Below, one piece after another: positions 6,440 through 14,098 of a stretch of 15,345 bases of DNA (position 1 is the first letter of the stretch; every line of letters begins with the position of its first letter). Position numbers and translations under genes: made by a program. The DNA is taken from NCBI GenBank assembly GCA_025964635.1, contig JAOPYP010000001.1:1-15345 (forward strand). Direction: 5' to 3'. The stretch is from Actinomycetes bacterium (lineage in GTDB: Bacteria; Actinomycetota; Actinomycetes; Streptosporangiales; Streptosporangiaceae). The notes under the pieces were generated by a model that ran no database searches, had not been told where the DNA came from, and worked only from the letters and a program-made list of their open reading frames with translations.

Positions 6440-6497
6440 GGCGCGCGGTTGCCGCGGGTGGCCGTGGTCCGGCGACCCGCCAGGGGGCGCACGGTGC

Positions 6498-7349
6498 GTG
6501 CCGAAGGCGAGCTGGCTGCGCTGGCCCCTGGCCTTTGTTACGTTTCGTGATGTGGAGATTGCCTCGCTGGGATTCCGGACCGACCTGATGGTCCGGGTGC
6601 TCGAAGGCAGCGAGGTCACCGACCATCCCGGCTACCGGGCCATCCGGACCCCGGCGAATCCCGAGTTCTGGTGGGGTAACTTCCTGCTGCTGCCGGCGCA
6701 GGCGGCACACGGAGAAGCGGTCCGGTGGCTCTCACTGTTCACCGCCGAGTTCCCGGCCGCGGCCCACGTCGCGCTGGGCCTGGACATCACCAGCGATGAC
6801 GGCGCTGACCTGGCCGGCCTGGCCGCGGCTGGGCTGGAGGTCCAGCGTGACACCGTCCTGACCGCCCAGGCGGTCCGCGAGCCGCCGCACGCGAACCGGG
6901 CCGCCTCCATCCGGCAGCTGGCCGGGGACAGCGACTGGCACCAATCGGCGAAGCTGCAGGAGCTGAGCGATGCCGAGGAGGGCATCGCCGCCAGCCAGTC
7001 GTTCACCAGCGCCAGGAACCGCGCCCGCCGCCGCCTCGCCGAAGCCGGCCACGGAGGGTGGTTCGGCGCGTTCCTGGACGGTGAGCTGGTCTCCCAGCTG
7101 GGCATGATTTCCGGGCCCGACGGCATCGCCCGCTACCAGGACGTCGGGACCCATCCCGCGGCCCGCCGCCAGGGACTGGCCGGAACGCTGGTCTGCCACG
7201 CTGGCCAGTACGCTCTCAACGACCTCGGTGCTCACACCCTCGTCATCGTCGCTGACCCCGACGAAGACGCCATCCGCGTGTACCGCTCAGCAGGGTTCGA
7301 AGACCGCGAAAGCCAGATCCGCGCACAGCGCCCCCCAAGCCCCACCTGA
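6498..7349 (+). CDS. GNAT-family N-acetyltransferase
   Basis: This 283-residue protein would transfer an acetyl group from acetyl-CoA. The C-terminal GNAT core is clear: GWFGAFLDGELVSQLGM (187-203), then motif A at VGTHPAARRQGLAGTLV (216-232), where RRQGLA is the pyrophosphate-binding loop, then LVIVADPDEDAIRVYRSAGF (248-267). The N-terminal half contains NPEFWWGNFLLLP (54-66), a pattern I associate with a two-part GNAT subfamily whose substrates are uncharacterised. The GTG at 6498 has AGGGGG 10 bases upstream; an in-frame GTG at 6552 is the alternative. It lies 58 bases after the hydrolase on the same strand and may be co-transcribed. Confidence 0.85.
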   Translation: MPKASWLRWPLAFVTFRDVEIASLGFRTDLMVRVLEGSEVTDHPGYRAIRTPANPEFWWGNFLLLPAQAAHGEAVRWLSLFTAEFPAAAHVALGLDITSDDGADLAGLAAAGLEVQRDTVLTAQAVREPPHANRAASIRQLAGDSDWHQSAKLQELSDAEEGIAASQSFTSARNRARRRLAEAGHGGWFGAFLDGELVSQLGMISGPDGIARYQDVGTHPAARRQGLAGTLVCHAGQYALNDLGAHTLVIVADPDEDAIRVYRSAGFEDRESQIRAQRPPSPT

Positions 7350-7351
7350 AC

Positions 7352-7447
7352 ACCCACAGCATCCGCGCAGCGCGGCTGCCACCCGCAGGAGTGGAACTGG
7401 TGCTTGAAGTGGAGGATGTCGCTGGTGAACGCGGCCGGCCCGGATGA
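7352..7447 (+). pseudogene. Decayed fragment resembling a VOC/glyoxalase-family gene
   Basis: A short start-less frame begins at or before 7352 and ends at TGA 7445-7447. It reads HSIRAARLPPAGVELVLEVE followed by DVAGERGRPG. The 'PAGVELVLEVEDVxxER' block is familiar from the second strand-helix unit of VOC (glyoxalase/dioxygenase-fold) proteins. Neither the N-terminal half nor the expected following 'DxDGYxL' metal-ligand strand is found. The remaining gap to 7619 shows no gene; TTGACG at 7499-7504 has no matching -10. Assignment rests on one short motif. Confidence 0.4.
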
Positions 7448-7619
7448 GTCTGCGGCCGGGCCGGGCCGGCCAGTCCCGCCAAATCCAGGAACGGCCTCTT
7501 GACGCCTGCCGCGGTAACTAGTTGGCTGCCATAGCCGCGCAGTCGCGTGAGTCCAGGTGGGCCGGCTGCTGGTTTAGCTGACGACGTTCCTTTCCGTTGT
7601 GCTTCCGGGGGTGTGCACG

Positions 7620-9233
7620 GTGCCGATTGACCATGTTGTTGTGCTGTGTCTGGAGAATCGCTCGTTTGACCATATGCTCGGGTTTCTCGATCACCCGGAT
7701 CCGGCCTTTGACGGGCTGTTGAGCGGCGGCCCGCACGACAACCCCGGCTGGGACGGCGGGGCGCGGGTGGCGGCAGCACCGGAGGCGAAGAAGGTCCTGC
7801 CGTTCGGCCCCGACCACTCTCATGACGCGGTCATGGAACAGCTTGCGCTGGCCGGCCGCGGTCGGAGGCGGCACCCGACCAACAGCGGATTCGTGGTGAG
7901 CTACGAGCGCAAAGCGCGCGGGCTGGCGCCGGCCCGCCTGGACGGCCTGCTCGGCCCGCTGCTGAACTGGTGGATGCAACGCAAGCAGGCGGCCACCGCG
8001 ACAGCGGCGGGGCGGGGCCCGTTAGTGATGCTGGGCCAGGATCCCGGCCAGGTGCCGGTGCTGAGCCAGCTGGCCCTTCAGTTCGCCGTCTGCGACCGGT
8101 GGTTCTGCTCGGTGCCCGGGGAGACCTGGCCCAACCGTAATTACCTGCACGCCGCGACGTCGGACGGCGAGACCAACATCGAGATCAGGACCTACACCAA
8201 CCGCACCATCTTCGAGTTGCTCGAAGACAGCGGCGCCAGCTGGCGGATCTACCATGACGACACCCCGCAGGCCTGGGCGTTCCCCGCGCTGTGGGACACC
8301 CCCGCCCAGCATGCGAAGTGGTATCCCGCGTCGCGCTTCGCGGAGCACGCCGCGGCCGGGGACTTGCCCAGCTACTCGTTCATCGAGCCCAACCACCGGC
8401 CGCCGCTGCACACGCTTGACCACCACCCCGCCGTCGGCGGCAGCCCCGATGTCAGCACCAGCCAGCATCCCGAGAACAACCTGGTGTCCAACGCCGCCTA
8501 TGACACGTTCGACCCGGCCACCGACACCGACTTCGCGCGGGGCGAAGGGCTGATCGCGACCATCTACGAGGCGCTGCGGGCGAACCCGGGCCTGTTCGCG
8601 CGAACTCTGCTGCTCATCACCTACGACGAGCACGGAGGCCTGTACGACCACGTGCCCCCGCCGACCGGCGTTCCGGCGCCCGGCGGCCGGCGGAGCGCAC
8701 TCGCCCGGATCCTGCATGCCATCTGGCACCGCAGAGTGCGCCGGTTCGGTTTCACCATGCTCGGCCCGCGGGTGCCTGCCGTCATCGTCTCGCCGCTCAT
8801 CGAGCCCGGCACCCTCCTGCACCAGGTCCACGACCATGCGAGCGTTCCGGCGACCCTCCGCGCGCTCTTCGCCCCCCAGGCGAAACCTCTGACCCGCCGG
8901 GATGCCTGGGCCCCGCGGTTCCACGAAGCCGCGACCCGCACGGTTCCGCGCACCGACCTGCCCGACCTTTCCGCCTACCTCCCCACAGCACCGACAGCAG
9001 CGGCCACGTCCGCTGCTGCGGCACCCGCGGCACCGGGCGGAGCCGGGCAAGGCCAGGTCCCCCACTACTACCGGGACTTCATCGAGCAGGCCGACCTGGT
9101 CAGCGAGCGCCTCCGCCAGGTCGGCGAGCCTGAGATCCCAGCCCGGCCCGCGCCCGGCGGAGTCCAGCGCGCCAGCCAGACAAGCGCCGCTTTCAACCAG
9201 GCCGCCCACCGGCACCGGCACCCTTCCTCCTGA
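7620..9233 (+). CDS. Phosphoesterase of the phospholipase C / acid phosphatase AcpA family
   Basis: This 537-residue protein belongs to the metal-dependent phosphoesterase family that includes non-haemolytic phospholipases C and AcpA-type acid phosphatases. Visible motifs are HVVVLCLENRSFDHMLGF (5-22, metal-binding Glu/Asn), GETWPNR (167-173, candidate nucleophile T169 next to PNR), SYSFIEPNH (251-259), ITYDEHGGLYDHVPPP (333-348, metal ligands) and HDHASVPATL (404-413). All core motifs are present and length is normal. Residues about 457-480 form an Ala/Pro/Thr-rich linker, followed by a polar tail. There is no Tat or Sec signal, unlike many secreted PLCs, so it may act in the cytoplasm or leave by another route. 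GTG 7620 is chosen because GGGGG (7607-7611) lies 8 bases upstream and the protein then begins MPIDHVVV; GTG 7599 and 7611 are alternatives. Confidence 0.87.
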   Translation: MPIDHVVVLCLENRSFDHMLGFLDHPDPAFDGLLSGGPHDNPGWDGGARVAAAPEAKKVLPFGPDHSHDAVMEQLALAGRGRRRHPTNSGFVVSYERKARGLAPARLDGLLGPLLNWWMQRKQAATATAAGRGPLVMLGQDPGQVPVLSQLALQFAVCDRWFCSVPGETWPNRNYLHAATSDGETNIEIRTYTNRTIFELLEDSGASWRIYHDDTPQAWAFPALWDTPAQHAKWYPASRFAEHAAAGDLPSYSFIEPNHRPPLHTLDHHPAVGGSPDVSTSQHPENNLVSNAAYDTFDPATDTDFARGEGLIATIYEALRANPGLFARTLLLITYDEHGGLYDHVPPPTGVPAPGGRRSALARILHAIWHRRVRRFGFTMLGPRVPAVIVSPLIEPGTLLHQVHDHASVPATLRALFAPQAKPLTRRDAWAPRFHEAATRTVPRTDLPDLSAYLPTAPTAAATSAAAAPAAPGGAGQGQVPHYYRDFIEQADLVSERLRQVGEPEIPARPAPGGVQRASQTSAAFNQAAHRHRHPSS

Positions 9234-9271
9234 CGGCCAGCAGGCCTGGCGCGATCCGTCGTTACAGAGAG

Positions 9272-9283
9272 CGGGAGCTCCCG
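9272..9283. terminator. Short palindrome between convergent genes
   Basis: CGGGAGCTCCCG is a perfect 12-base palindrome in the 84-base gap between the convergent phosphoesterase and oxidoreductase genes. As RNA it forms only a 4-base stem with an AGCT loop, so terminator function is doubtful. No better hairpin was seen in this gap. Confidence 0.25.
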
Positions 9284-9317
9284 GTCCCGTCATGCGGCCA
9301 CCGCCGGCAGGCCGGGC

Positions 9318-9701
9318 TCACCCGGGATCGGGCCGGAGCTCATAATGCATGGTCTGGTACCGCATCAGGCGGTGGGCCAGCGGGACGGCCACCGCCTGCA
9401 GCAGCCGGTGACGCCGCGCCAGGGCCTTCGCGGCGATGCGAGCCTGCCCGTCCCCCAGCAGTGTCGCGCGAGCCTGGATAGGCGGCCCGGTCCGCGTGCC
9501 CCGCAGGGTCGAGGCCGCGACCTGGACGTGGGGGTTGTTACGCAGGCGCTTCGTCTTCCACGCCTGGTCATAGGAGCGGAAGAACGCACGGTCGCCGTCG
9601 AAGGCGATGCTCACCGGCGTCTCGACCCCTGTCCCATCCCGCTTGTACGTGGTCAGCAGAATCGTCCGGGCGTCCCTGACCGCTTCAAGGTCGCTGCTCA
9701 C
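9318..9701 (-). CDS. PPOX-class F420-dependent oxidoreductase
   Basis: This is a 127-residue split-barrel protein of the pyridoxamine-oxidase-like fold. Residues 13-32 (TILLTTYKRDGTGVETPVSI) give the first strands. FRSYDQAWKTKRLRNNPHVQVA (41-62) contains the Lys/Arg cluster typical of the cofactor-phosphate site, and TRTGPPIQARATLL (69-82) is a hallmark of the small actinobacterial F420-binding group. Such enzymes use reduced deazaflavin F420 to reduce quinones, enones or similar compounds; the substrate here is unknown. The start is GTG 9699-9701, fixed by a perfect AAGGAGGA (9706-9713 on the minus strand). It is divergent from the methyltransferase. Confidence 0.87.
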   Translation of the reverse strand: MSSDLEAVRDARTILLTTYKRDGTGVETPVSIAFDGDRAFFRSYDQAWKTKRLRNNPHVQVAASTLRGTRTGPPIQARATLLGDGQARIAAKALARRHRLLQAVAVPLAHRLMRYQTMHYELRPDPG

Positions 9702-9787
9702 TGTGTCCTCCTTCGCCGTGGTCTCCCTTCTAGGACGAGATGCCCGGCCCCGTTGTGACAGCCATGCTGGCCAGGTGCGCCAGTGGG

Positions 9788-9793
9788 TAGGTT
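9788..9793 (+). promoter_or_regulatory. Possible -10 of the methyltransferase gene (leaderless start)
   Basis: TAGGTT fits the TANNNT pattern of actinobacterial -10 boxes and ends 6 bases before ATG 9800, so transcription could begin at the A of the start codon. No SD of normal strength precedes this ATG, which supports leaderless translation. No convincing -35 is present. Confidence 0.35.
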
Positions 9794-9799
9794 TGCCTG

Positions 9800-10558
9800 A
9801 TGAGCTTCGACGTCAGCGCGGACGCCTACCAGCGGTTCATGGGCCAGTACTCGGAGCCGCTGGCGAAGCGGTTTGCTGATCTGCCCGGGGTCCGCGCGGG
9901 ACAGCGGGTGCTGGATGTGGGCTGCGGGCCCGGCGCGCTCACGGCTGAGCTGGTGAACCGGGCGGCCGTGGTGAGCGCGGTGGAACCATCGGCGTCGTTT
10001 GCCGCCGCGGTCCGGGCGCGGCTGCCGGGGGTGGACGTCCGGCAGTGCCCGGCCGAGCAGCTGCCGTTCCCCGATGACGCCTTCGATGTCGCCATGGCGC
10101 AGCTGGTCGTTCATTTCATGGCTGATCCAGTGCTGGGCCTGCGGGAGATGGCCCGGGTCACCCGGCCCGGCGGGGCTGTCTGCGCGTGCGTGTGGGATCA
10201 CGCGGGTGCCCGCGGCCCGCTGGCCGCGTTCTGGTCCGCGGTCCGCGAGCTGGATCCGGCGGCCGACGACGAGTCGGGCCTGGCCGGGGTCCGCGAAGGT
10301 CATCTGGCCAGCCTCTTCGCCCAGGCCGGGCTCAGCCGGGTCCAGGTCACCACGCTGACCGTGGAGGTCCGTCACGCGAGCTTCGAGCAGTGGTGGGAGC
10401 CGTTCACGCTCGGTGTCGGCCCGGCCGGGGCGTATGTGGCGTCCCTCCCCCCGGATCACCGGTCCGCGCTGCGTGACCAGTGCCGGCGCCACCTGCCTGC
10501 AGGCCCGGTCGGGATCAGCGCTGCCGCGTGGGCCGTGACCGCCCGGGAGGGCGCATGA
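9800..10558 (+). CDS. Class I SAM-dependent methyltransferase
   Basis: This 252-residue protein has the Methyltransf_11-type Rossmann core: motif I VLDVGCGPG (37-45) binds SAM, VSAVEPSASF (58-67) supplies the acidic residue after strand 2, CPAEQLPFPDDAFDVAMAQL (83-102) is motif II/III, and MARVTRPGGAVCACVW (117-132) is the post-motif. The C-terminal part (about 190-250) would shape the acceptor pocket, and its substrate cannot be read. The stop overlaps the next ATG (ATGA), so it is translationally coupled to the secreted propeller. A functional link between the two is not obvious. Confidence 0.87.
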   Translation: MSFDVSADAYQRFMGQYSEPLAKRFADLPGVRAGQRVLDVGCGPGALTAELVNRAAVVSAVEPSASFAAAVRARLPGVDVRQCPAEQLPFPDDAFDVAMAQLVVHFMADPVLGLREMARVTRPGGAVCACVWDHAGARGPLAAFWSAVRELDPAADDESGLAGVREGHLASLFAQAGLSRVQVTTLTVEVRHASFEQWWEPFTLGVGPAGAYVASLPPDHRSALRDQCRRHLPAGPVGISAAAWAVTAREGA

Positions 10559-11916
10559 GGACTCGGCGTGCCGTGCTGGCCGCCGTGTCTGTTCTGGCCG
10601 GGTTGTGGTGGGCCGCGCTCCCGGCGGTGGCCACGGCCGCAGGCCCCCGGCCCGCAGGTGGCTGGACTTCGGAACAGCGGTGGAGCCCGAAGAATGACTG
10701 GGAGCCGAACATCGCGGCGGATCCCTCATCGGCGTGGCTTTATCAGATGACCACTCAGTACGGCGGCTCCCCGGTGTGCCGTCCGCACATGGATCACTGC
10801 ATCGTGTTCCGGTCGTCGGCGGACCGGGGAAGGACATGGCATAAGAGCATGGTCATGAACAGGCGGCAGTGCCCTCCAGCTCGGGCCTGCCGCCGGGCGG
10901 CCTGGCAGAACGACCCGGTGCTGGCCGTGTCGGCGTCTGGCGTCATCTACGCGGCGTGGATGAATCAGTGGGACGTGGTCTTCGCGAAGTCACGGGATCA
11001 CGGCCGGACATGGACGGGTCTTCACGATTTCCGGCGGGCGCTCGGGGCATCGTTCACGGATAAGCCCTGGATCGTGATCTCGCCGAGCGGGAAGGATGTG
11101 TACGTCGCGTTCAACCGCAGCGACTCCTACATCTCCGCCTCACGCGACTACGGACGGACATGGTCCAACCCGGTACGGACGAACACCGGCGGCCGGTACT
11201 GGTTCGCCGAGGCGGGCGCGGTGGCGCCGGACGGCCACGTGTACTTCGCCGAGAGCGCCGAGCACCAGAACGCCAAAGGCACGGTACGGCTCGCGGTGAT
11301 CTCCTCGGCCACCGGCGGCACCTCGTGGACGACCGCCTATGTTGCTGGTAGCCAGCAACAACCGCCCTGCCGCGCCAGGCTCTGCCCGAACGACTTCTAC
11401 GGGCCGCAGATTTCGCTGGCCATCGACCGCGCAGGGACCATCCTCGCCGCCTACGTCGCGAATACCTCCCCCGGGGCGCCGATGAGGCTCTACGCGATCA
11501 CGTCGGCCAACGGCGTGTCCTGGAGCGCCCCGGTCATGCTCGGCGCTCGTGCCACCAGGGTGGGGGCAGACTTCCCGAAAGCCTCGGCCGGCCCGCGGCC
11601 CGGCGACTTCCGTGTCGCGTGGGAAGACGACGGCAACGGCGCCAGGGCGTGGAATGTCTGGTACCGGGCGACGGTAAACCGGGGGGTTTCGTGGAGTCCC
11701 GCCGTCCGCCTCTCCAACCTCAGATCCGGTGCGCCCTACAAGACCAGAGCAGGCTTCCGGTTCCCCTACGGCGACTACCTGGGCATGACCGTGGACAGTC
11801 ATGGCACCAGCTACCTGACGTGGAGCGAGGGAAACAGCTACCGCGGTCCCGGCACCACCTGGTGGGCCCGGAATCAATCCGGCCCGCCTGCGGCGGCGGG
11901 CTCAATAGCGGGCTGA
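10555..11916 (+). CDS. Secreted Asp-box (sialidase-superfamily) beta-propeller protein
   Basis: This is a 453-residue protein with a Sec-type signal peptide (RTRR, then hydrophobic 7-22, probable cleavage after AVATA at about 29). Asp-box repeats (S-x-D-x-G-x-T-W) occur at 87-95 (SSADRGRTW), 146-153 (SRDHGRTW) and 196-203 (SRDYGRTW), with degenerate copies near 251-258, 317-323 and 375-380. That makes about six, fitting a six-bladed propeller. Six Cys (75, 82, 106, 112, 272, 277) suggest disulphides in the exported protein. The RIP motif and arginine triad of true sialidases are not evident, so glycosidase activity is uncertain and a binding role is possible. The ATG overlaps the methyltransferase stop. 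The last 15 bases overlap the convergent aldo/keto reductase gene. Confidence 0.8.
   Translation: MRTRRAVLAAVSVLAGLWWAALPAVATAAGPRPAGGWTSEQRWSPKNDWEPNIAADPSSAWLYQMTTQYGGSPVCRPHMDHCIVFRSSADRGRTWHKSMVMNRRQCPPARACRRAAWQNDPVLAVSASGVIYAAWMNQWDVVFAKSRDHGRTWTGLHDFRRALGASFTDKPWIVISPSGKDVYVAFNRSDSYISASRDYGRTWSNPVRTNTGGRYWFAEAGAVAPDGHVYFAESAEHQNAKGTVRLAVISSATGGTSWTTAYVAGSQQQPPCRARLCPNDFYGPQISLAIDRAGTILAAYVANTSPGAPMRLYAITSANGVSWSAPVMLGARATRVGADFPKASAGPRPGDFRVAWEDDGNGARAWNVWYRATVNRGVSWSPAVRLSNLRSGAPYKTRAGFRFPYGDYLGMTVDSHGTSYLTWSEGNSYRGPGTTWWARNQSGPPAAAGSIAG
11340..11360 (+). repeat. Perfect 9-base hairpin inside the propeller gene
   Basis: TGTTGCTGG (11340-11348) and CCAGCAACA (11352-11360) pair perfectly around a TAG loop. 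The segment encodes part of YVAGSQQQPP between propeller blades. It has lower GC than its surroundings, so pairing by composition alone is less expected. Function is unknown. Confidence 0.6.
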
Positions 11917-12987
11917 GCTGGTTCGCAGCATCGGCCACGCGGGGAGGGTGACGCCGTCCACGGTCGCCCCGCCGAAGCCGAGCACCGGCCCGGGCCCGGC
12001 GGTGATGGCGGCGGGGAAGTCGAGCGCCGGCGCCGACGCCTCGTTGAGATCGGCCAGTTGCCCGGGGGTGAGGGTGATCTCCAGCGAGTCCAGGTTCGCA
12101 CGCAGTTGCTCGGCCGTGCGGGCGCCGATGAGCGTCGAGGTGATCCCGGGCCGGCTGCGCACCCAGGCGAGCGCGGCTTCCGCCGGGCTGGCCCCGATCT
12201 CCGCCGCGACCCGTGCGACCGCGTCGATGATGCCCCAGTCCCGCTCACTCGGCCCGCCCAGGCGGCCGGCCCGCAGGCTGTCGCCGGGTGCGCCCCCATC
12301 GCGAACGTACTTGCCCGAGAGCTGGCCGCCGCGCAGAGGGCTCCAGGGCAGGACGCCGACACCGAGCGCTTCAGCCATCGGCAGCAGTTCACCTTCGGGC
12401 GTGCGCTCCAGAAGCGAGTACTCGATCTGGAGTGCGGTCACCGGTGCCCAGCCGCGGAAGCAGGAGATCATCTGGCTCTGCGCGGCGACCCACGCCGGCA
12501 CATTGCAGAAGCCGGCGTAGCGGATCTTCCCGGCCGTGACCAGGTCGTCGAGCGCTCGCAGGGTCTCCTCGACCGGGGCGCGGCGGTCCCAACCGTGCAG
12601 CCAGTAGAGGTCGACGTAGCCGGTCTGGAGGCGCCGCAGCGACTCCTCGAGCTGGGCGATAAGCGCCTTGCGGCCGGCACCGCCGCCGTTGGGGTCGCCG
12701 GGGTGAAGGTTGGCGAAGAACTTGGTGCCGAGCACGACGCGTTCGCGCAGGCCCGGCCGGGCGGCGAGGAAGTCGCCGACAATCTTCTCGGAGTGCCCGT
12801 TGGTGTAGGTGTTGGCGGTATCGACCACGTTGCCGCCCCGGTCGAGGTACTCGGCCAGGATCGCCTCGGAGGTCCCGGGGCTCGCGCCCCAGCCGTTGTC
12901 CTCGCCGAAGGTCATCGTGCCCAGCGACAGCGGGCTGACGCGCAGGCCGGAACGGCCGAGCGTGATGTAGGAGTCAAGAGAGGCCAT
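11902..12987 (-). CDS. Aldo/keto reductase
   Basis: This is a 361-residue NADPH-dependent (by family) oxidoreductase with a TIM-barrel fold. The catalytic tetrad is intact: D56 and Y61 in VVDTANTYTNGHSE, K89 in VLGTKFF and H131 in LYWLHGWD. Cofactor-binding positions follow in QIEYSLLER (187-195), LPWSPLRGGQLSGKY (213-227) and STLIGARTAEQLRANL (284-299). The N-terminal YITLGRSGLRVSPLSLGTMTFG is diagnostic of the group. The start at 12987 is chosen because the family consensus begins there; the frame extends 24 residues upstream without family-like sequence. It is divergent from the AraC-type gene (113-base gap), the usual arrangement for a regulator and its target. The 3' end overlaps the propeller gene by 15 bases. 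Confidence 0.92.
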   Translation of the reverse strand: MASLDSYITLGRSGLRVSPLSLGTMTFGEDNGWGASPGTSEAILAEYLDRGGNVVDTANTYTNGHSEKIVGDFLAARPGLRERVVLGTKFFANLHPGDPNGGGAGRKALIAQLEESLRRLQTGYVDLYWLHGWDRRAPVEETLRALDDLVTAGKIRYAGFCNVPAWVAAQSQMISCFRGWAPVTALQIEYSLLERTPEGELLPMAEALGVGVLPWSPLRGGQLSGKYVRDGGAPGDSLRAGRLGGPSERDWGIIDAVARVAAEIGASPAEAALAWVRSRPGITSTLIGARTAEQLRANLDSLEITLTPGQLADLNEASAPALDFPAAITAGPGPVLGFGGATVDGVTLPAWPMLRTSSARY

Positions 12988-13052
12988 GGCTTCAGGACAC
13001 CACGGCGGACCCGCCGGGCGGTAGATCGATGCTGCCCGGGGCTTGCACGATC

Positions 13053-13068
13053 CTGCCAACCACGGCAG
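13053..13068. promoter_or_regulatory. Candidate palindrome in the AKR/AraC divergent region
   Basis: CTGCC and GGCAG form 5-base arms around 6 bases, midway between the divergent genes. A GTGATTCAC near-palindrome lies at 13085-13093. TTGCAC (13043-13048) could be a -35 for the AraC-type gene, but no good -10 follows. Assignment as a regulator site is speculative. Confidence 0.25.
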
Positions 13069-13100
13069 TGAGGGGGCACCTGGCGTGATTCACTGGGGGC

Positions 13101-14009
13101 ATGGATGAGCTGGCCCGCCTGAAGGAGCCGATCGCCCGCCACGCAGGCGGCCGGGTAACGCGCACAGCGCTGCCCGGCGTCTCGGTCATCCGCTCGCCGA
13201 CGACGACCGAGCCCTTGAGTGACGTGGCCCGGCCGACGCTCGGCCTCGTCGCCCAGGGGGTCAAGGAGACGGCGCTCAACGGCCGCACCTTCACCTACGG
13301 CGCGGGACAATTCCTCATCGTGTCGGTCGAACTGCCGGTGGTCGGGCACATTACGCAGGCCAGCGCTGAGGAGCCGTTCCTCGCCTTCGTGCTCGAGCTG
13401 CAACCGGAGAAAATCGCCGCGCTGCTGCTCGAAACGGCGCCGGCGGCTGCCGCCCGGCCGGGTGCCTTCAACGCCACGCCCGCCGGCATCGCCGTCAGCG
13501 ACGCTTCGCCGGCGCTGCTCGACGCGATCGGCCGGCTGCTCGCACTCCTTGATGCGCCTGACGACGCCGCGGCGCTGTCGGCCGGCGTCGAGCGCGAGAT
13601 CCTGTGGCGCCTGGTCACCGGCCCGCAAGGGGCGACCGTGCGGCAGATCGGGCTGGCCGACAGCCGGCTCGCCCACCTGGCCCGCGCCATCCGCTGGATC
13701 CGCGGCCACTACGACCAGACGCTGCGCGTCAAGGAACTCGCGGCGCTGGCGACGATGAGTGTCACGTCGTTCCACCGCCACTTCCGGGCGGTGACCTCGA
13801 TGACACCGATCCAGTTCCAGAAGCAGATCCGCTTGCGCGAGGCCAGAGCCCGGCTCCTCGCCGAGCCCGGAGATGTCTCCGGCGCCGGCTACGCGGTCGG
13901 CTACGACAGCCCGTCGCAATTCAGCCGCGAGTACCGGCGCATGTTCGGCGTGCCACCCAGCCGCGATGCGCTCGCCCTGCGCGAGGCGGCCGTGCTGCCG
14001 TCGATCTAA
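13101..14009 (+). CDS. AraC-family transcriptional regulator (AraC_N type)
   Basis: This is a 302-residue regulator. Residues about 20-170 form the AraC_N cupin-like effector domain (PTLGLVAQGVKETALNGRTF then YGAGQFLIVSVELPVVGHI). Residues about 190-290 hold the double helix-turn-helix: LRVKELAALATMSVTSFHRH (208-227) and the second unit around GAGYAVGYDSPSQFSREYRRMFG (261-283), ending in the family's FGVPPSRD. In known AraC_N regulators the gene is often divergent from, and activates, an oxidoreductase gene, which matches the aldo/keto reductase here. ATG 13101 is preceded by a GGGGG run that is rather close for an SD. The effector is unknown. Confidence 0.9.
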   Translation: MDELARLKEPIARHAGGRVTRTALPGVSVIRSPTTTEPLSDVARPTLGLVAQGVKETALNGRTFTYGAGQFLIVSVELPVVGHITQASAEEPFLAFVLELQPEKIAALLLETAPAAAARPGAFNATPAGIAVSDASPALLDAIGRLLALLDAPDDAAALSAGVEREILWRLVTGPQGATVRQIGLADSRLAHLARAIRWIRGHYDQTLRVKELAALATMSVTSFHRHFRAVTSMTPIQFQKQIRLREARARLLAEPGDVSGAGYAVGYDSPSQFSREYRRMFGVPPSRDALALREAAVLPSI

Positions 14010-14098
14010 AGCTGGCGGTGATCGCCGGGCCGGGCCGCTCTCAGCTGCCGGGACAGTGGCAGGATGACAGCACCTGCAAGGGAGCGGAGAGTCCGGCA

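Noticed and set aside
7488..7527. ECF- or sigma70-type promoter before the phosphoesterase (GGAAC at 7488, TTGACG at 7499)
   Set aside because: No acceptable -10 element lies at the right spacing for either -35 candidate.
7448..7619. tRNA or small structured RNA in the gap before the phosphoesterase
   Set aside because: No cloverleaf, T-loop consensus or conserved RNA motif could be traced.
8022..9293. 423-codon minus-strand frame over the phosphoesterase gene
   Set aside because: It shadows a gene with intact catalytic motifs, and its own translation has shadow composition and no recognisable family.
9698..10837. 379-codon minus-strand frame over the methyltransferase and propeller genes
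   Set aside because: It crosses two well-supported genes and their coupled start/stop and has Arg/Pro/Gly-rich shadow composition.
12058..13071. 337-codon plus-strand frame opposite the aldo/keto reductase
   Set aside because: It is antisense to an enzyme with a complete catalytic tetrad and carries no motif of its own.
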